Source: Chthonomonas calidirosea T49 (GTDB lineage Bacteria > Armatimonadota > Chthonomonadetes > Chthonomonadales > Chthonomonadaceae). Taken from it: a stretch of DNA of 64,000 bases. Location: contig NC_021487.1 of assembly GCF_000427095.1 (NCBI RefSeq), positions 2,961,241 through 3,025,240 of the forward strand, written 5' to 3'. Position 1 is the first letter of the stretch. Every line of letters begins with the position of its first letter. The translations under genes were made by a program, and so were the position numbers. The notes under the pieces are model-generated. The model was not told where the DNA came from. It saw only the letters and a program-made list of their open reading frames with translations, and ran no database searches. Below, piece by piece: positions 25,792-36,306 of this stretch.

Positions 25792-26154
25792 AAGGGTATT
25801 CGGGGCATCCTCGACGTTCGCTGTCATGCCTACTCGCACAAGTTTGGCTTTTCAGGAAGCCCCTTAAAGAAGTATGCGAAGGCCCTACAACTGCGTTATT
25901 GGCACATTCCTGTGCTGGGCGTGGAACCAGCCCCGCGCAGACATCTTCAGGAGAGGCCCGACTACGACCGACTCTTCATCATCTACGAACGGGGCCTCCA
26001 AGAAAAGCAGGTATTTGTCGAACGTGCATTGAACCTTTTAACGCAACAGCCTGTGGTTCTGCTCTGTTTCGAGGCCGACCCAGCTCTCTGCCATCGGAGC
26101 CGCTTAGCGGCCTGGCTTGCAAAGCAGTGCCCACTTCCTATTCAACATCTGTGA
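25792..26154 (+). pseudogene. DUF488-family gene missing its 5' end
   Basis: The open frame from 25792 encodes about 120 residues matching the body of DUF488 proteins: GILDVRCHAYSHKFGFSGSP, HIPVLGVEP and LLCFEADPALCHRSRLAAWL. Intact members begin about 20 residues earlier with a 'YTIGHS' strand, which is missing: a stop codon (TAG at 25789) and the tRNA-Gln gene lie there. The only normal start in frame is a GTG at 25912, which would lose the DVR motif. The gene appears truncated, with its left end within 30 bases of the tRNA. Expression from an ATT at 25798 is possible but unlikely. Confidence 0.7.
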
Positions 26155-26321
26155 GAACATGCCACGCTAGGAAATGATTTCGTTCGAGAACGTATTCTCA
26201 TTACCGTGAAGACGTACCCGCATCCTTCTAAACGCTATGGTGAACTCGTTTGTACGCCTCTTTAAGAATTGGCCTGGTGGGAACTAGCTAAGAGACTGTT
26301 CTCTCGCTCATGATGCCATTT

Positions 26322-27764
26322 CTATCCCTGGCTTTTAGGCGGAGCTTGGGGGGCGGTCTGTTGCCACCAAGAGAGAAGCTTCTGCTTGGCCGCTTCGCGA
26401 TCGTCCGGCGCTAACCGCCCCTCGATCACCTCGTTGATCAGAAACTCCTTGGCCTGCCCAACCACCGGCCCCGGCTTTACGTTGAGGAGCTGCATAATCG
26501 TTTTGCCATCCAGTGGGCTTTGTAGCGAGCGAACGCTGTCGGCATTGAGCTGGGCGATACGAGCGCGCAACCCCGCAATGTCTGCCCGCGCCTGCTCGGG
26601 TACCACGGTTGCTGCAACGTCGCACTCAGCAAGGGTAAGCAGGTCTTCAAGGTAGGGCCCACACTCTCGGATCAGGCGTTTCACGGCCGCATCGCTCCAA
26701 TCAGGCCGGTATTCGCCAGGTCGCATATGCAGCTTAACCAGTGTGGTTACGCCCTCTATCTCCTCATTGGAAAACTTGAGGCGACGCATCATTTCACGCA
26801 CCATCTCAGCCCCAACCGTTGCATGGTGGTAGAAACGTATCTGTCCCTGGACTTCGGTGCGAGTTCGTGGTTTGCCGATATCGTGCCAAAGCAGGCCTAG
26901 CCTCAGCGTCAGGCTGGCGTTTGGGGGTAAGCACTCTAAGGCCACCAAGGTGTGATCCCACACATCGTAACGGTGCCAACCTCCTTGCTGACAACCCACC
27001 ATCTCCACCATCTCCGGCAGGAACTGATGGAGAAGTTTAAGTTCGAGCAGCATCTGAAGTCCGCGATGGGCTTTGGGGCCATCCAAAAGGACGATCTTCA
27101 CGAACTCATCACGAATGCGCTCATACGATATGGTAGGGGGACTTAAGCGATAGGCTTCTTTCATGATTCCCTCTTTGGTTTTGGGTTCTATTTCAAAATC
27201 GAAGCGCGCGGCAAAGCGCACGGCACGCAGCATGCGCAGGGGGTCGTCGTAAAAGGTGACGGCCGGGTCGAGGGGCGTGCGAATAATTTTTGCGCGCAGA
27301 TCGGCCAAGGCCAGGCCGGTAAGGTCGAGGAGTTCGCCGGTATGAAGGTTTTCTAAGAGCGTGTTGATCGTAAAATCCCTTCGATACACATCCTCACGGA
27401 GGCCGGCGAACTGCACTTCAGGCTTGCGCGACTCGGGGCGGTAGCTCTCCGCCCGTGCCGAAACCAGCTCGACGGTACAGGCAACTCCCTGAGCCGTAGC
27501 CACCGTGATGCGCGCGGTGCCAAAACGAGGGTAGACCACAGGAGCATGCGTTGAAAGCCCTTTTTTATGGAGAAAATAGGCGAGCTCAACGGCATCCCCT
27601 TCGAGAACGATGTCCAGGTCGGGCGAGGAAGGGATGCCCAGCTCCCGATCGCGTAAGAGCCCTCCCACAAGATAGAGCCTGCCTTCATAAGGGGTGCCAC
27701 GGGTGGCCTCACGCAGGCGATGGATTGCATCCTCAATGGCTTCCGATAAGTTCTGAGATGTCAA
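26322..27764 (-). CDS. cca: tRNA nucleotidyltransferase (CCA-adding enzyme) with HD domain
   Basis: 480 residues. The nucleotidyltransferase head has LYLVGGLLRDRELG near residue 28 and SPDLDIVLEGDA, the two-Asp metal site. RRDFTINTLLENLHTGELLD and DDPLRMLRAVRFAARFDFEI are class II poly(A) polymerase/CCA enzyme motifs. The C-terminal part carries an HD-type phosphohydrolase domain (LLWHDIGKPRTRTEV near 285, YHHATVGAEM after). It adds or repairs the CCA end of tRNAs, which fits the adjacent tRNAs lacking encoded CCA. Whether it adds all of CCA or only A or CC cannot be told. Confidence 0.88.
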   Translation of the reverse strand: MTSQNLSEAIEDAIHRLREATRGTPYEGRLYLVGGLLRDRELGIPSSPDLDIVLEGDAVELAYFLHKKGLSTHAPVVYPRFGTARITVATAQGVACTVELVSARAESYRPESRKPEVQFAGLREDVYRRDFTINTLLENLHTGELLDLTGLALADLRAKIIRTPLDPAVTFYDDPLRMLRAVRFAARFDFEIEPKTKEGIMKEAYRLSPPTISYERIRDEFVKIVLLDGPKAHRGLQMLLELKLLHQFLPEMVEMVGCQQGGWHRYDVWDHTLVALECLPPNASLTLRLGLLWHDIGKPRTRTEVQGQIRFYHHATVGAEMVREMMRRLKFSNEEIEGVTTLVKLHMRPGEYRPDWSDAAVKRLIRECGPYLEDLLTLAECDVAATVVPEQARADIAGLRARIAQLNADSVRSLQSPLDGKTIMQLLNVKPGPVVGQAKEFLINEVIEGRLAPDDREAAKQKLLSWWQQTAPQAPPKSQG

Positions 27765-27837
27765 GAGCGTTTACCGTTGCAGGAAAACTGAAACAGACTG
27801 CACAGATAGTCTACCTTGCTCTGCAAAAGACGCCTAT

Positions 27838-29040
27838 CTACATCGTCTCTTCATGCGCTTGAAGCGTCTGTAGGCAGTCGGAGGCAGCCGACTGAACCGC
27901 TGGAGCAAGGTTGGGAAGCAACAAGAGCTGTTGGAGTAGAGGGATGGCGCGCTTATCGCCACATCGTTTGAGATCGTCGAGCACGGCCAGCACCAGCGCT
28001 TGTTCCGTCTCCTTCTCCATGGCAGCGCGTAATAGAACAAGAGCCTCCTGTTCAGGGTCAGTTCGGGCGGGGCGCAAAAGTTCGAGGGTAGAAGAGGAAG
28101 AGTGGGAGGCAACGCGCAACAGGGTCTCTGCCTCCTTCTGCTTGGCAAGACGCTCTTCAATGTGGCGTTGCACGGAGGCCGCCTTCTGCTGAACCGATGG
28201 AAACTTTCCTAGCTTATCTTTCCCATTGGCAAGCTGTCGAATGATGGGTAGCACGCTTTGATCTCCCACCTTTTCAAGAGCCTCCAGCAAGAGGAGGGCC
28301 TTAGCCTCCTCTTCTTCCTCGGAGAGGAGCCATGCCAGACAGGAGAGGGTGCGCGGTGCAACGGTGCCATAGTGTGCGGAGGTCAGCGCGGGCAGAAGGC
28401 TAAACAGAGTGGTAATCTCTATTTTCACCAAAGCACGCATCGAAAGGATGACTCTTGGGGCAAGAGCATCCAGAGCTTCGAGGGCCTTTAGTTGCACCAC
28501 AGCGTGGGAGGCCTCTTCTCGTACCGCATCGGCGTAGGGCACAGGGCCGTTGCACGTAAGTAGAAATGTCGCCAAGGAACTTAACGAAAAGTCAAGAACT
28601 AGCACCATGTCGTGGTACAAACTGAAAACTACTGCTATAAATAGGATCGCGATTGAGCCAATTAGTAGAGCCCGTAGGGCTTTGTTATGCTGGCCTATGA
28701 GCACATGTATGAGGAGCGACACGACCTCTTCGCGGTTCTCCGGCGTAAGAGCCGTATGCACCAGACCCCAGACGGCAAGTTGCTGTTCCGCCCGTCGCCA
28801 TGGCAAGTATTTGGGTGACTTCAGCGCATCTTTAAACGGCTCTATGGGCAACGGCGCATGAGAGGGATCGGCTAAGAAACGCTCTATGGCTTGACGTATG
28901 GGGCTGGAAGCGCGCACTTTCTGAAGAAGCGATTCCACCCGCGATCGCTCGACAGGGTCGAGTTGAGAGGCAGCGTGAGGATAATGTAACGTATCATTTC
29001 GCGATTCAAAAGAAGGCTCTTGGATCTCATTGTGCGACAT
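27838..29040 (-). CDS. HEAT-like repeat membrane protein, function unknown
   Basis: 400 residues. After about 125 mainly helical residues come two adjacent hydrophobic segments (LLIGSIAILFIAVVFSLYH and LDFSLSSLATFLLTC). The remaining 230 residues are paired helices of HEAT/Armadillo type (VVQLKALEALDALAPRVIL, LVLAVLDDLKRCGDKRAIPL), Leu- and Ala-rich with a Glu run (SEEEEEAKALLLLEALEKVG). This suggests a membrane-anchored scaffold. No enzyme motif. Located between cca and tRNA-Val, 73 bases from cca on the same strand. Confidence 0.6.
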   Translation of the reverse strand: MSHNEIQEPSFESRNDTLHYPHAASQLDPVERSRVESLLQKVRASSPIRQAIERFLADPSHAPLPIEPFKDALKSPKYLPWRRAEQQLAVWGLVHTALTPENREEVVSLLIHVLIGQHNKALRALLIGSIAILFIAVVFSLYHDMVLVLDFSLSSLATFLLTCNGPVPYADAVREEASHAVVQLKALEALDALAPRVILSMRALVKIEITTLFSLLPALTSAHYGTVAPRTLSCLAWLLSEEEEEAKALLLLEALEKVGDQSVLPIIRQLANGKDKLGKFPSVQQKAASVQRHIEERLAKQKEAETLLRVASHSSSSTLELLRPARTDPEQEALVLLRAAMEKETEQALVLAVLDDLKRCGDKRAIPLLQQLLLLPNLAPAVQSAASDCLQTLQAHEETM

Positions 29041-29137
29041 GAGTGCGCTCCGAAGTTATTTACCTTCTCTAACGGAGCAGGTCGGCCTACGGTTTCAATT
29101 TTTACAACAAAACGGTACCTTACTTACAATAAAAAAG

Positions 29138-29210
29138 TGGGCGAACAGGGACTTGAACCCCGGACCTCTTCGGTGTAAGCGAAGCGCTCTACCGACTGAG
29201 CTATTCGCCC
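29138..29210 (-). tRNA. tRNA-Val (TAC anticodon)
   Basis: 73 bases on the minus strand. The acceptor stem is GGGCGAA paired with TTCGCCC, with discriminator A. The D arm is GCTC/GAGC. The anticodon loop CTTACAC lies on the stem CTTCG/CGAAG, and the T arm is CCGGG-TTCAAGT-CCCTG. The anticodon TAC reads GTN codons. CCA is not encoded. Confidence 0.95.
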
Positions 29211-29221
29211 ATAGTGGTCTT

Positions 29222-29250
29222 ATTATACCGCAAAGCAGCCCCTGTTGGAA
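29222..29250 (-). promoter_or_regulatory. Predicted promoter of tRNA-Val
   Basis: On the minus strand TTCCAA, a 17-base spacer and consensus TATAAT, 12 bases upstream of the mature tRNA 5' end. The -35 is weak. Confidence 0.5.
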
Positions 29251-29344
29251 AGATATTTTGCCGTCTTTCCGGAGGTTAGGGGGCGCTCGAAGCAGGTATA
29301 ATCCATTTTGATATCCGCTTAGCTCTCCTGTTGAGAAAGTCAAA

Positions 29345-30151
29345 TTGCGTATTCTGCTAACAAATGATGACGGCGTGCAAGCCGCGGGTCTCCATGCGGC
29401 CCGTCGTGCGCTCGGCCGTATCGGGGAGGTCTTTGTTGTTGCGCCCGAACGCCCTCGAAGTGCCGTTGGGCACTCGATAACGCTTCACAAGCCCCTTCGG
29501 CTTACCGCTATCACCTTTCCAGATGGTGCAGAAGGCTTTGCCTGCAACGGTACCCCCGCCGATTGTGTCGCCCTCGGCTACGAGGTTGTTATGAGCGGTC
29601 GCTGCGATCTCGTGGTCTCTGGAATCAACGCGGGCGCCAATTTAGGTTGGGATGTGGTCTACAGCGGTACGGTAGCTGGCGCTCGTGAGGGGGCCGTGCT
29701 CGGCATTCCCTCGCTTGCCGTTTCCCTCTGTCTGCCCGAAAACGTGGCCGCCAACACTATCTCTTTCGAGCCTATCGCGACCTTCATTGGGCAGGTGGCC
29801 GAGCGTATTCAACGCTATGGCCTTCCTCCCCATGTGCTGCTCAACATCAATATTCCCTACAAACCCGATGCATCGGAGCTTCCCATCGCGATCACGCGGC
29901 AGGGGCGGAGGGAGTATGTCAACCGCATCGCGGTGCGTGAAGACCCCTATGGACGACCCTACTACTGGCTTGGGGGCAGTGTGCGACCGGAAGAGCCTGA
30001 ACCTGGCTCGGACGTCTATGCGGTTCAGCACGGAGCCATCTCCATTACCCCCATCCATCTCGATATGACGGCCTATTCGCTGATGGAGGCCCTGCAGGGT
30101 TGGGGCTGGGAGACCTTTCCTATAGAGGAGCGAGACCATGAAGCGACGTGA
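29345..30151 (+). CDS. surE: 5'/3'-nucleotidase SurE
   Basis: 268 residues, the family length. The N-terminal metal site MRILLTNDDGVQAAG holds the two catalytic aspartates, and AVGHSITLHKPLR follows near 40. CNGTPADCVALG and VVSGINAGANLGWDVVYSGT are canonical SurE motifs. The enzyme removes phosphate from nucleoside 5'- and 3'-monophosphates and short polyphosphate. It starts with TTG; only a weak GAGAAAG is seen upstream, and a TATAAT lies at 29297. The end overlaps the next gene by 14 bases. Confidence 0.93.
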   Translation: MRILLTNDDGVQAAGLHAARRALGRIGEVFVVAPERPRSAVGHSITLHKPLRLTAITFPDGAEGFACNGTPADCVALGYEVVMSGRCDLVVSGINAGANLGWDVVYSGTVAGAREGAVLGIPSLAVSLCLPENVAANTISFEPIATFIGQVAERIQRYGLPPHVLLNINIPYKPDASELPIAITRQGRREYVNRIAVREDPYGRPYYWLGGSVRPEEPEPGSDVYAVQHGAISITPIHLDMTAYSLMEALQGWGWETFPIEERDHEAT

Positions 30152-31808
30152 GCTGCTCGGCCTTTCGGGGGCCTTTTTCCTCACGGGAGGAGGCCAAACC
30201 GAAGCGGTAGCAAAGGATCTAGGGTTGGATGTCCGCCGTTTTGGCGCGGTGGGAGATGGGAAGACAAAGAACACCGCTGCCCTTCAGCGCGCAATAGACA
30301 CGGCTTCGGCGGCCGGTGGCGGAACGGTGTACGTGCCCGCCGGCATCTACCTCACAGGTGGCCTTGTGTTGAAGAGCAACACATGTCTCTATCTTGATGC
30401 CGGTGCTACCCTGTTGGGCAGCACCGACCCCGCAGATTATGAAGACCATCCTGGTCCGGCAGCCGGTGGCGATGCCAACACGCGCCATCTCCTCTTTGCC
30501 GAGAACGCCGAAAACATCGCCATCTGCGGTTTAGGAACGGTGGATGGGCAAGGCCCGACCTTTTGGCAGCCTACCCATCGTCCGCCTCCTCGCCCAGAAG
30601 ACCTTTGGCGCGATGTGATCGCCTACGACTATCGGCCCATTCGCCAAGGTGGGAAGCAGATACGTCCCTCCCCAATGTTGGAGTTTGTTCGCTGCCGAAA
30701 CGTCCATATAGAAGGCGTGCTGCTTGCTAACTCGCCAGGATGGACGCTACGCCCCATTCTCTGCGAATCGGTTACCATTCGGGGCATCCGCGTGCGTAAC
30801 CCCGTCTACGGCCCCAACACCGATGGAATGGACATCACCTGTTGCCACAACGTCTTTATTTCCGACTGCGACATCGCCACCGGCGACGATGCCATCTGCC
30901 TTAAAAGCGAGAACCCTTACGGTGGTCCGGTGCAAGCCAACGAAAACATCACGATCACCAACTGTGTGCTTACCACCTGCTGTAACGGTTTTAAGATGGG
31001 CACAGCGACCCATGGCGCCTTTCGAGACATCACGTTCACCAACTCGGTGATCTACAATGCGGATGCCGACCCCATCAATGCACGGGTGATTGCCGGTATC
31101 GCCATCGAGATGGTGGATGGGGGATCGGTGGAGGGCATCGTTATCTCGAATATTGCGATGCGCAACGTGCGTACCCCTCTTTTTGTACGCCTCGGCACAC
31201 GAACAGAGAGCCCGACCACGCCCACCTCGCTTCGAGGCGTCCGAATCAGCCAAATTTATGCCACCGGTTCTCTGCTAACCTCTTCCGTTACAGGGCTACC
31301 GAGCCATCGAGTACAAGAGGTGCAGCTAGAGAATATCTTCATCGAGACCGTGGAGGGAGGCAAGGCCGATTGGGTTGAGCGCACGGTGCCAGAGCAGCCA
31401 AAAGCCTACCCTGAGGCGCGCATGTTTGGAAGGTTGCCCGCCTACGGCTTATACTGTCGCCATGTGGACGATTTGCGGCTCTCACAAATAGAGGTTGTAA
31501 CCAAGGTTCGGGATGAGCGACCCGCCCTGGTTTGTGACGACGTGAAGCACCTCACGCTGAACGGTTTGCAGGCTTCGGCACCCTCCACCGAAATACCATT
31601 GGTGCTGCTAAACGATGCGCAAGGCGTCTTCATCCATGGATGCACGGTACCGCAAGGCGTACAAACCTTTCTAGCGCTATCGGGGCCTCAGACCGCGCGC
31701 GTGCGGCTTGTTGGAAACGATCTCTCAGGAGCCAAACAGGCGTTTACGCTGCGGCCCGATGTGCCAAAGAGGGCCGTGCGAGCTACTGGAAATTTGCAAT
31801 GGGGCTGA
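30138..31808 (+). CDS. GH28-family glycoside hydrolase (polygalacturonase-like)
   Basis: 556 residues. A short hydrophobic N-terminus with twin Arg (MKRRELLGLSGAFFLTGGG) may be a Tat-type signal. The pectate-lyase-3 type entry VRRFGAVGDGKTKNTAALQ opens a right-handed beta-helix. GH28 catalytic motifs are present: GPNTDGMDI (Asn-Thr-Asp), ATGDDAICLKSEN (Asp-Asp) and MGTATHGAFRDI (His-Gly). The family cleaves alpha-1,4-galacturonan or rhamnogalacturonan, so the protein probably acts on pectin outside the cell. The start is inside surE (14-base overlap) with GAGG just upstream. Confidence 0.88.
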   Translation: MKRRELLGLSGAFFLTGGGQTEAVAKDLGLDVRRFGAVGDGKTKNTAALQRAIDTASAAGGGTVYVPAGIYLTGGLVLKSNTCLYLDAGATLLGSTDPADYEDHPGPAAGGDANTRHLLFAENAENIAICGLGTVDGQGPTFWQPTHRPPPRPEDLWRDVIAYDYRPIRQGGKQIRPSPMLEFVRCRNVHIEGVLLANSPGWTLRPILCESVTIRGIRVRNPVYGPNTDGMDITCCHNVFISDCDIATGDDAICLKSENPYGGPVQANENITITNCVLTTCCNGFKMGTATHGAFRDITFTNSVIYNADADPINARVIAGIAIEMVDGGSVEGIVISNIAMRNVRTPLFVRLGTRTESPTTPTSLRGVRISQIYATGSLLTSSVTGLPSHRVQEVQLENIFIETVEGGKADWVERTVPEQPKAYPEARMFGRLPAYGLYCRHVDDLRLSQIEVVTKVRDERPALVCDDVKHLTLNGLQASAPSTEIPLVLLNDAQGVFIHGCTVPQGVQTFLALSGPQTARVRLVGNDLSGAKQAFTLRPDVPKRAVRATGNLQWG

Positions 31809-31879
31809 AAAGGGGGTAAAGTATCTGATAACTTAGAAACCATAAGGAAGCAAAGAAACGCTCCGAAAGCAAATTTGGC

Positions 31880-33367
31880 ATGACATTGCGAAAAACAAAA
31901 ATTGTTTGCACCATCGGGCCAAGTAGCTGTCATCGTAAAACGCTAGAGCGTATGTTGCAAGCTGGCATGGATGTTGCCCGTCTTAACTTTTCCCACGGTG
32001 ACCATGCCTGGCACGCGCAGGTGATCGCCGACCTGCGCGAAATCTCGCAAAAAGTGGGCAAACCTCTCGCCCTTCTGCAAGACCTCTGCGGGCCAAAACT
32101 TCGGCTAGGTGACCTTGGAGCCGACGGTGTGTCGCTGAAAAGAGGTCAGGTGGTGGGCTTCATTGCGCATGATGTCCTGGAACCTCCTGCAAGCCCCTCC
32201 GACAAGCTTCTCCTGCCGCTGCCGGTGCCGGAGCTGCTGGCGGCGCTTCAGCCGGGACGCAAGCTGCTGCTCGATGATGGAAAAATCCTTCTGCGGGTTC
32301 TGCGCACCGAGCCCACAAGGGAGGCGCCAGCCCCCATTGTTTGGGCGCAATGCCTCTCCGGAGGAAAGCTGCTTTCGCGTAAAGGGGTCGCGGCGCCGGG
32401 CACTCCGTTCTCTATTCCCGCTCTCACTGCGCGCGATCTCGATGACCTGCGTTTTGGCCTAAGTCAGGGGGTGGATTGGGTGGCTGTCTCTTTTGTGCGC
32501 CATGCAGAAGACCTTCAACCCATCTTCTCCACCATGCAGCAGCTGGGAGTGCGGGTGCCCGTGATGGCCAAAATAGAGAAGGTCGAGGCGGTTCACCATT
32601 TTGAGGCCATCTTAAAGGTTGTGGATGGGGTGATGGTAGCGCGAGGCGACCTCGGGGTGGAGATGCGCTTTGACGAGGTGCCCATCGTGCAAAAACAGCT
32701 CATTCGCGCCTGTAACCGAGCGGCAAAACCGGTGGTCACGGCCACCCAGATGCTCGAATCGATGATACAGTGTCCGCGCCCAACGCGTGCTGAAGCCGCC
32801 GACGTGGCCAATGCGATCCTCGACGGCACCGACGCCGTTATGCTTTCGGCCGAGACGGCCTCTGGAGCCTATCCTGTGGAGGCCGTGCGCACCATGGCAC
32901 GTATTGCGCTGACAACCGAAAAGGCCTTTTTCCGCAATCGCAGCTATGCGGAGCGCTTGGCGCCTCCGCACCAACTCACCGAGGCCGTCGGCCATGCGGC
33001 CGCCCAGATCGCCTGTGAAATTGGCGCCAAAGCCATCCTCTGTGCTACCTCCACCGGCCGAACCGCTCGCCTGGTGGCCTCGCATCGGCCTCCCGTCCGT
33101 ATTCTTGGGGCCACTCCGAGCCGCGCAACCTATCACGCTCTTGCCATGGTATGGGGGGTGCAACCCTGCCTTGTCGAGGCGGTAAAAGACACCGACTCCA
33201 TGATGCGTGAAACGCTGGATGTGGCTCAGCGATTGCAGCTGGTGCGTCCTGGCGATACGGTGGTGTTGACGGCCGGTGTGCCCGTAAATCGCCCCGGCAC
33301 TACCAACCTTATCCGTGTCCACACCGTGGGGACAACACTAGAAGCTAACCCGCTAGCCCATTCCTAA
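31880..33367 (+). CDS. pyk: Pyruvate kinase
   Basis: 495 residues, catalysing phosphoenolpyruvate plus ADP to pyruvate plus ATP. Signatures in order: KIVCTIGPSS near residue 8, MDVARLNFSHGDH (substrate Arg), LLQDLCGPKLRLG, VMAKIEKVEAVHHFE (catalytic Lys), VMVARGDLGVEM (metal-binding) and TATQMLESMIQCPRPTRAEA. The C-domain ends about residue 470 and lacks the extra PEP-utiliser-like domain found in Bacillus-type enzymes. Convergent with acnA. Confidence 0.95.
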   Translation: MTLRKTKIVCTIGPSSCHRKTLERMLQAGMDVARLNFSHGDHAWHAQVIADLREISQKVGKPLALLQDLCGPKLRLGDLGADGVSLKRGQVVGFIAHDVLEPPASPSDKLLLPLPVPELLAALQPGRKLLLDDGKILLRVLRTEPTREAPAPIVWAQCLSGGKLLSRKGVAAPGTPFSIPALTARDLDDLRFGLSQGVDWVAVSFVRHAEDLQPIFSTMQQLGVRVPVMAKIEKVEAVHHFEAILKVVDGVMVARGDLGVEMRFDEVPIVQKQLIRACNRAAKPVVTATQMLESMIQCPRPTRAEAADVANAILDGTDAVMLSAETASGAYPVEAVRTMARIALTTEKAFFRNRSYAERLAPPHQLTEAVGHAAAQIACEIGAKAILCATSTGRTARLVASHRPPVRILGATPSRATYHALAMVWGVQPCLVEAVKDTDSMMRETLDVAQRLQLVRPGDTVVLTAGVPVNRPGTTNLIRVHTVGTTLEANPLAHS

Positions 33368-33380
33368 ATAGGCTAGCGGG
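33349..33380. terminator. Hairpin between convergent pyk and acnA
   Basis: A perfect 10-bp inverted repeat (CCCGCTAGCC / GGCTAGCGGG) with a 12-base loop that includes the pyk stop codon. Neither strand has a T-run after it, so efficient intrinsic termination is doubtful, but the position fits a shared end for both transcripts. Confidence 0.45.
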
Positions 33381-33421
33381 CATGTGGATGGCCGTCTATC
33401 TCCGCGGCGAATCCTCGCGTT

Positions 33422-36142
33422 CTAAGCGGTTTCGAGCAGCTGCCTCAGCACATATTGGAGGATGCCGCCATGTCGGTAGTATTGCACCTCCTGAGGCGTG
33501 TCTATGCGGGCAATCACCCGAAACTCTTTATGGCCTCCATCCTCTGCGGTAGCCCGTACAGTGAGCTCTCGGCCATGGGCGAAGCCGGTAGCAATGGCTT
33601 CACGCAAACCCAAAATATCGTAGTGCTCTCGACCCGTGAGCCCTAAGCTCGCTGCGCTCTCGTCTTGGCGATACTGGATGGGAAGAATACCCATGCCCAC
33701 GAGGTTGGAGCGATGGATGCGCTCGAAGCTCTCGGCCAACACGGCGCGAACGCCTTGAAGATAGGGGCCTTTGGCGGCCCAGTCGCGGCTCGACCCAGAG
33801 CCATACTCTTTACCGGCAAGCACAATGAGTGGCGTGCCATCCTGCTTATAGCGCATAGCCGCGTCGTAGATGGTCATCACCTCACCGGTGGGGAAGTAGA
33901 TGGTAACGCCTCCCTCGGTGCCAGGCACCAAGAGATTTTTGATGCGTACGTTCGCAAAAGTTCCCCGCACCATGACCTCATCATGACCGCGGCGCGCCCC
34001 ATAAGAGTTGAAATCGGCCGGGTCTACCCCGCGTTCAATCAAATAGCGCCCCGCGGGAGAGGTGGGTTTAATGGAGCCAGCTGGGGAGATGTGATCGGTT
34101 GTGATGCTATCCCCAAACATCGCCAGAACTCTCGCACCGCGGATATCCTCCACCGTTTCCGGTGCCTCGCGCGGCATGTTGTCGAAGTAGGGTGGGTTCT
34201 TGATGTAGGTGGAGTTCGGATCCCAAGAGAAGAGGGCGCCGCGTGGCGAATCGATTCGGTTCCAGTTCTCATCCCCTTTGAAAACATCGGCGTAGTTTTC
34301 TCGGAACATCTCGGCTCGCACCGCCTTCTCTATCGTTTCAGCCACCTCCTGCTGTGTCGGCCAGATATGGCGCAAGAAGACTGGATTGCCCTCCTTATCC
34401 TCGCCTAGTGGGTCGTTGTATGGATCGAAATCCATATGTCCAGCCAGCGCGTAGGCCACAACCAGTGGAGGCGACATCAGGTAGTTCGCACGCACTTCAG
34501 GCTGAATACGTCCCTCAAAGTTGCGATTTCCCGAAAGCACCGAACAGACCACCAGTTTGCCTTCCTCAATAGCACGACTTACCTCGGGCAGCAGCGGCCC
34601 GGAGTTGCCAATGCAGGTGGTGCAACCGTAACCTACCGTAGCGAAACGAAGCTGCTCGAGATAGGGCAGCAGGCCTGCCTGCTCTAGATAACGGGTGACC
34701 ACACGGCTGCCCGGCGCCAAAGAGGTTTTGACCCAAGGCTTAGACTCTAGGCCCAGCTCCACGGCCTTTTTTGCCAAAAGGCCAGCGGCGATCATCACGG
34801 AGGGGTTGGAGGTGTTGGTGCAGCTTGTGATGGCAGCAATAACTACGGAGCCATGGCTCAGCTCGTAGGTGGCCTTGTCCGTCTCCACCTTCACACGGGT
34901 GGCCAGCGCCGTCGCTCCGTTGGAGGCGGTGCCAGGCCCTAATAGCGAGGGGAGAGCCTGCTCCCAGGCCTTTTTTGCATTGGAAAGGGGGATGCGATCT
35001 TGCGGACGGCGTGGGCCGGCAATGGAAGGTTCCACCGTGTTGAGATCGAGCTCTAAGGTCTCGGAGTAGAGGGCTTCGGGCGCGTCGAAGCTGTGGAAAA
35101 GTCCCTGCTCCTTCATGTAGGCCTCTACCAGAGCGATCTGCTCTTCGGAACGCCCTGACATGCGAAGGTAGCGAAGCGATTCCTTGTCTATAGGGAAGAT
35201 GCCGCAGGTGGCCCCGTATTCCGGCGCCATGTTGCCAACCGTTGCGCGGTCTGCAAGGGGAAGCGAGGCCAGGCCCGGGCCGTAAAACTCCACAAATTTG
35301 CCCACCACTCCCTTTTTGCGTAGCATCTCCGTAACGGTCAACACGAGATCGGTGGCGGTAGCGCCTTCCGGCAGGGCGTTAACCAGGCGGAAACCCACCA
35401 CCTGCGGAATCAGCATGGAGACCGGTTGCCCTAACATCGCTGCCTCCGCCTCGATTCCGCCCACGCCCCAGCCCAGCACCCCGAGCCCGTTGATCATGGT
35501 GGTATGCGAGTCGGTGCCGACCAGCGTGTCGGGGTAGGCCATCACGGTGCCGTCCGGACGGGCATCGGCAAAAACCACGCGCGCCAAATACTCCAAATTA
35601 ACCTGGTGCACGATGCCGGTGCTTGGAGGAACGACCTTGAAGTTTTGAAAGGCCGATTGACCCCACTTCAGGAACGCATAGCGCTCTCGGTTGCGCTCGA
35701 ACTCCTTGGCGACGTTCAAGGGCAGCGCGTCTTTTCTGCCAAAATAGTCCACCTGCACCGAGTGGTCAATAACCAACTCCACAGGCAGCAGTGGGTTAAC
35801 CTTTGAGGGATCCCCTCCAAAACGGGCCATGGCCTCTCGCATCGAGGCCAAGTCTACCAGGCAGGGTACCCCTGTGAAATCCTGCAATAGGACTCGGGCG
35901 GGGCGAAAGGCGATCTCCCTTTCGGGCACCGCATCGGGGCGCCAGCGTGCCAGGGCAAGGATGTCTTCCGCAGTTACCGTAATGCCATCCTCATGGCGTA
36001 GCAAGTTCTCTAAAAGGATTTTCAGAGAGTAGGGGAGTTTGGTAAGGTCAATACCGTGCTGTGCAAGGGTTTCAAGACGGTAGTAGGTGTAGGTTCTGTC
36101 GCCCACACGCAGTGTGGTGCGGGCGTTAAAGCTATTTTTCAT
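33422..36142 (-). CDS. acnA: Aconitate hydratase
   Basis: 906 residues, the size of the AcnA/IRP1 class. It interconverts citrate and isocitrate in the TCA cycle. The 4Fe-4S ligands are in [17 protein letters not shown] and in [19 protein letters not shown], the usual three cysteines. The swivelling domain has [16 protein letters not shown] and [20 protein letters not shown], with [17 protein letters not shown] at the end. No sign of damage. Transcribed alone and convergent with pyk. Confidence 0.96.
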   Translation of the reverse strand: MKNSFNARTTLRVGDRTYTYYRLETLAQHGIDLTKLPYSLKILLENLLRHEDGITVTAEDILALARWRPDAVPEREIAFRPARVLLQDFTGVPCLVDLASMREAMARFGGDPSKVNPLLPVELVIDHSVQVDYFGRKDALPLNVAKEFERNRERYAFLKWGQSAFQNFKVVPPSTGIVHQVNLEYLARVVFADARPDGTVMAYPDTLVGTDSHTTMINGLGVLGWGVGGIEAEAAMLGQPVSMLIPQVVGFRLVNALPEGATATDLVLTVTEMLRKKGVVGKFVEFYGPGLASLPLADRATVGNMAPEYGATCGIFPIDKESLRYLRMSGRSEEQIALVEAYMKEQGLFHSFDAPEALYSETLELDLNTVEPSIAGPRRPQDRIPLSNAKKAWEQALPSLLGPGTASNGATALATRVKVETDKATYELSHGSVVIAAITSCTNTSNPSVMIAAGLLAKKAVELGLESKPWVKTSLAPGSRVVTRYLEQAGLLPYLEQLRFATVGYGCTTCIGNSGPLLPEVSRAIEEGKLVVCSVLSGNRNFEGRIQPEVRANYLMSPPLVVAYALAGHMDFDPYNDPLGEDKEGNPVFLRHIWPTQQEVAETIEKAVRAEMFRENYADVFKGDENWNRIDSPRGALFSWDPNSTYIKNPPYFDNMPREAPETVEDIRGARVLAMFGDSITTDHISPAGSIKPTSPAGRYLIERGVDPADFNSYGARRGHDEVMVRGTFANVRIKNLLVPGTEGGVTIYFPTGEVMTIYDAAMRYKQDGTPLIVLAGKEYGSGSSRDWAAKGPYLQGVRAVLAESFERIHRSNLVGMGILPIQYRQDESAASLGLTGREHYDILGLREAIATGFAHGRELTVRATAEDGGHKEFRVIARIDTPQEVQYYRHGGILQYVLRQLLETA

Positions 36143-36306
36143 GAAGGCCTCCTCAGAACTCTTTGATCAGCAGGCGCCTTAAAGGAAAATTCAATGCGAC
36201 ACTGTTGAATCTACGTAGGAATTCTACCACTCTCTGATGAAAGAATACAAACACAGGGCTTCTTGAGGGGAAGCCCTTGAACCGAGAAAAGAAGGAGAGG
36301 CGGTCT

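Noticed and set aside
32612-33322. 236-codon frame antisense to pyk
   Set aside because: It lies wholly inside pyk, which has all family motifs; the frame is a codon-bias shadow.
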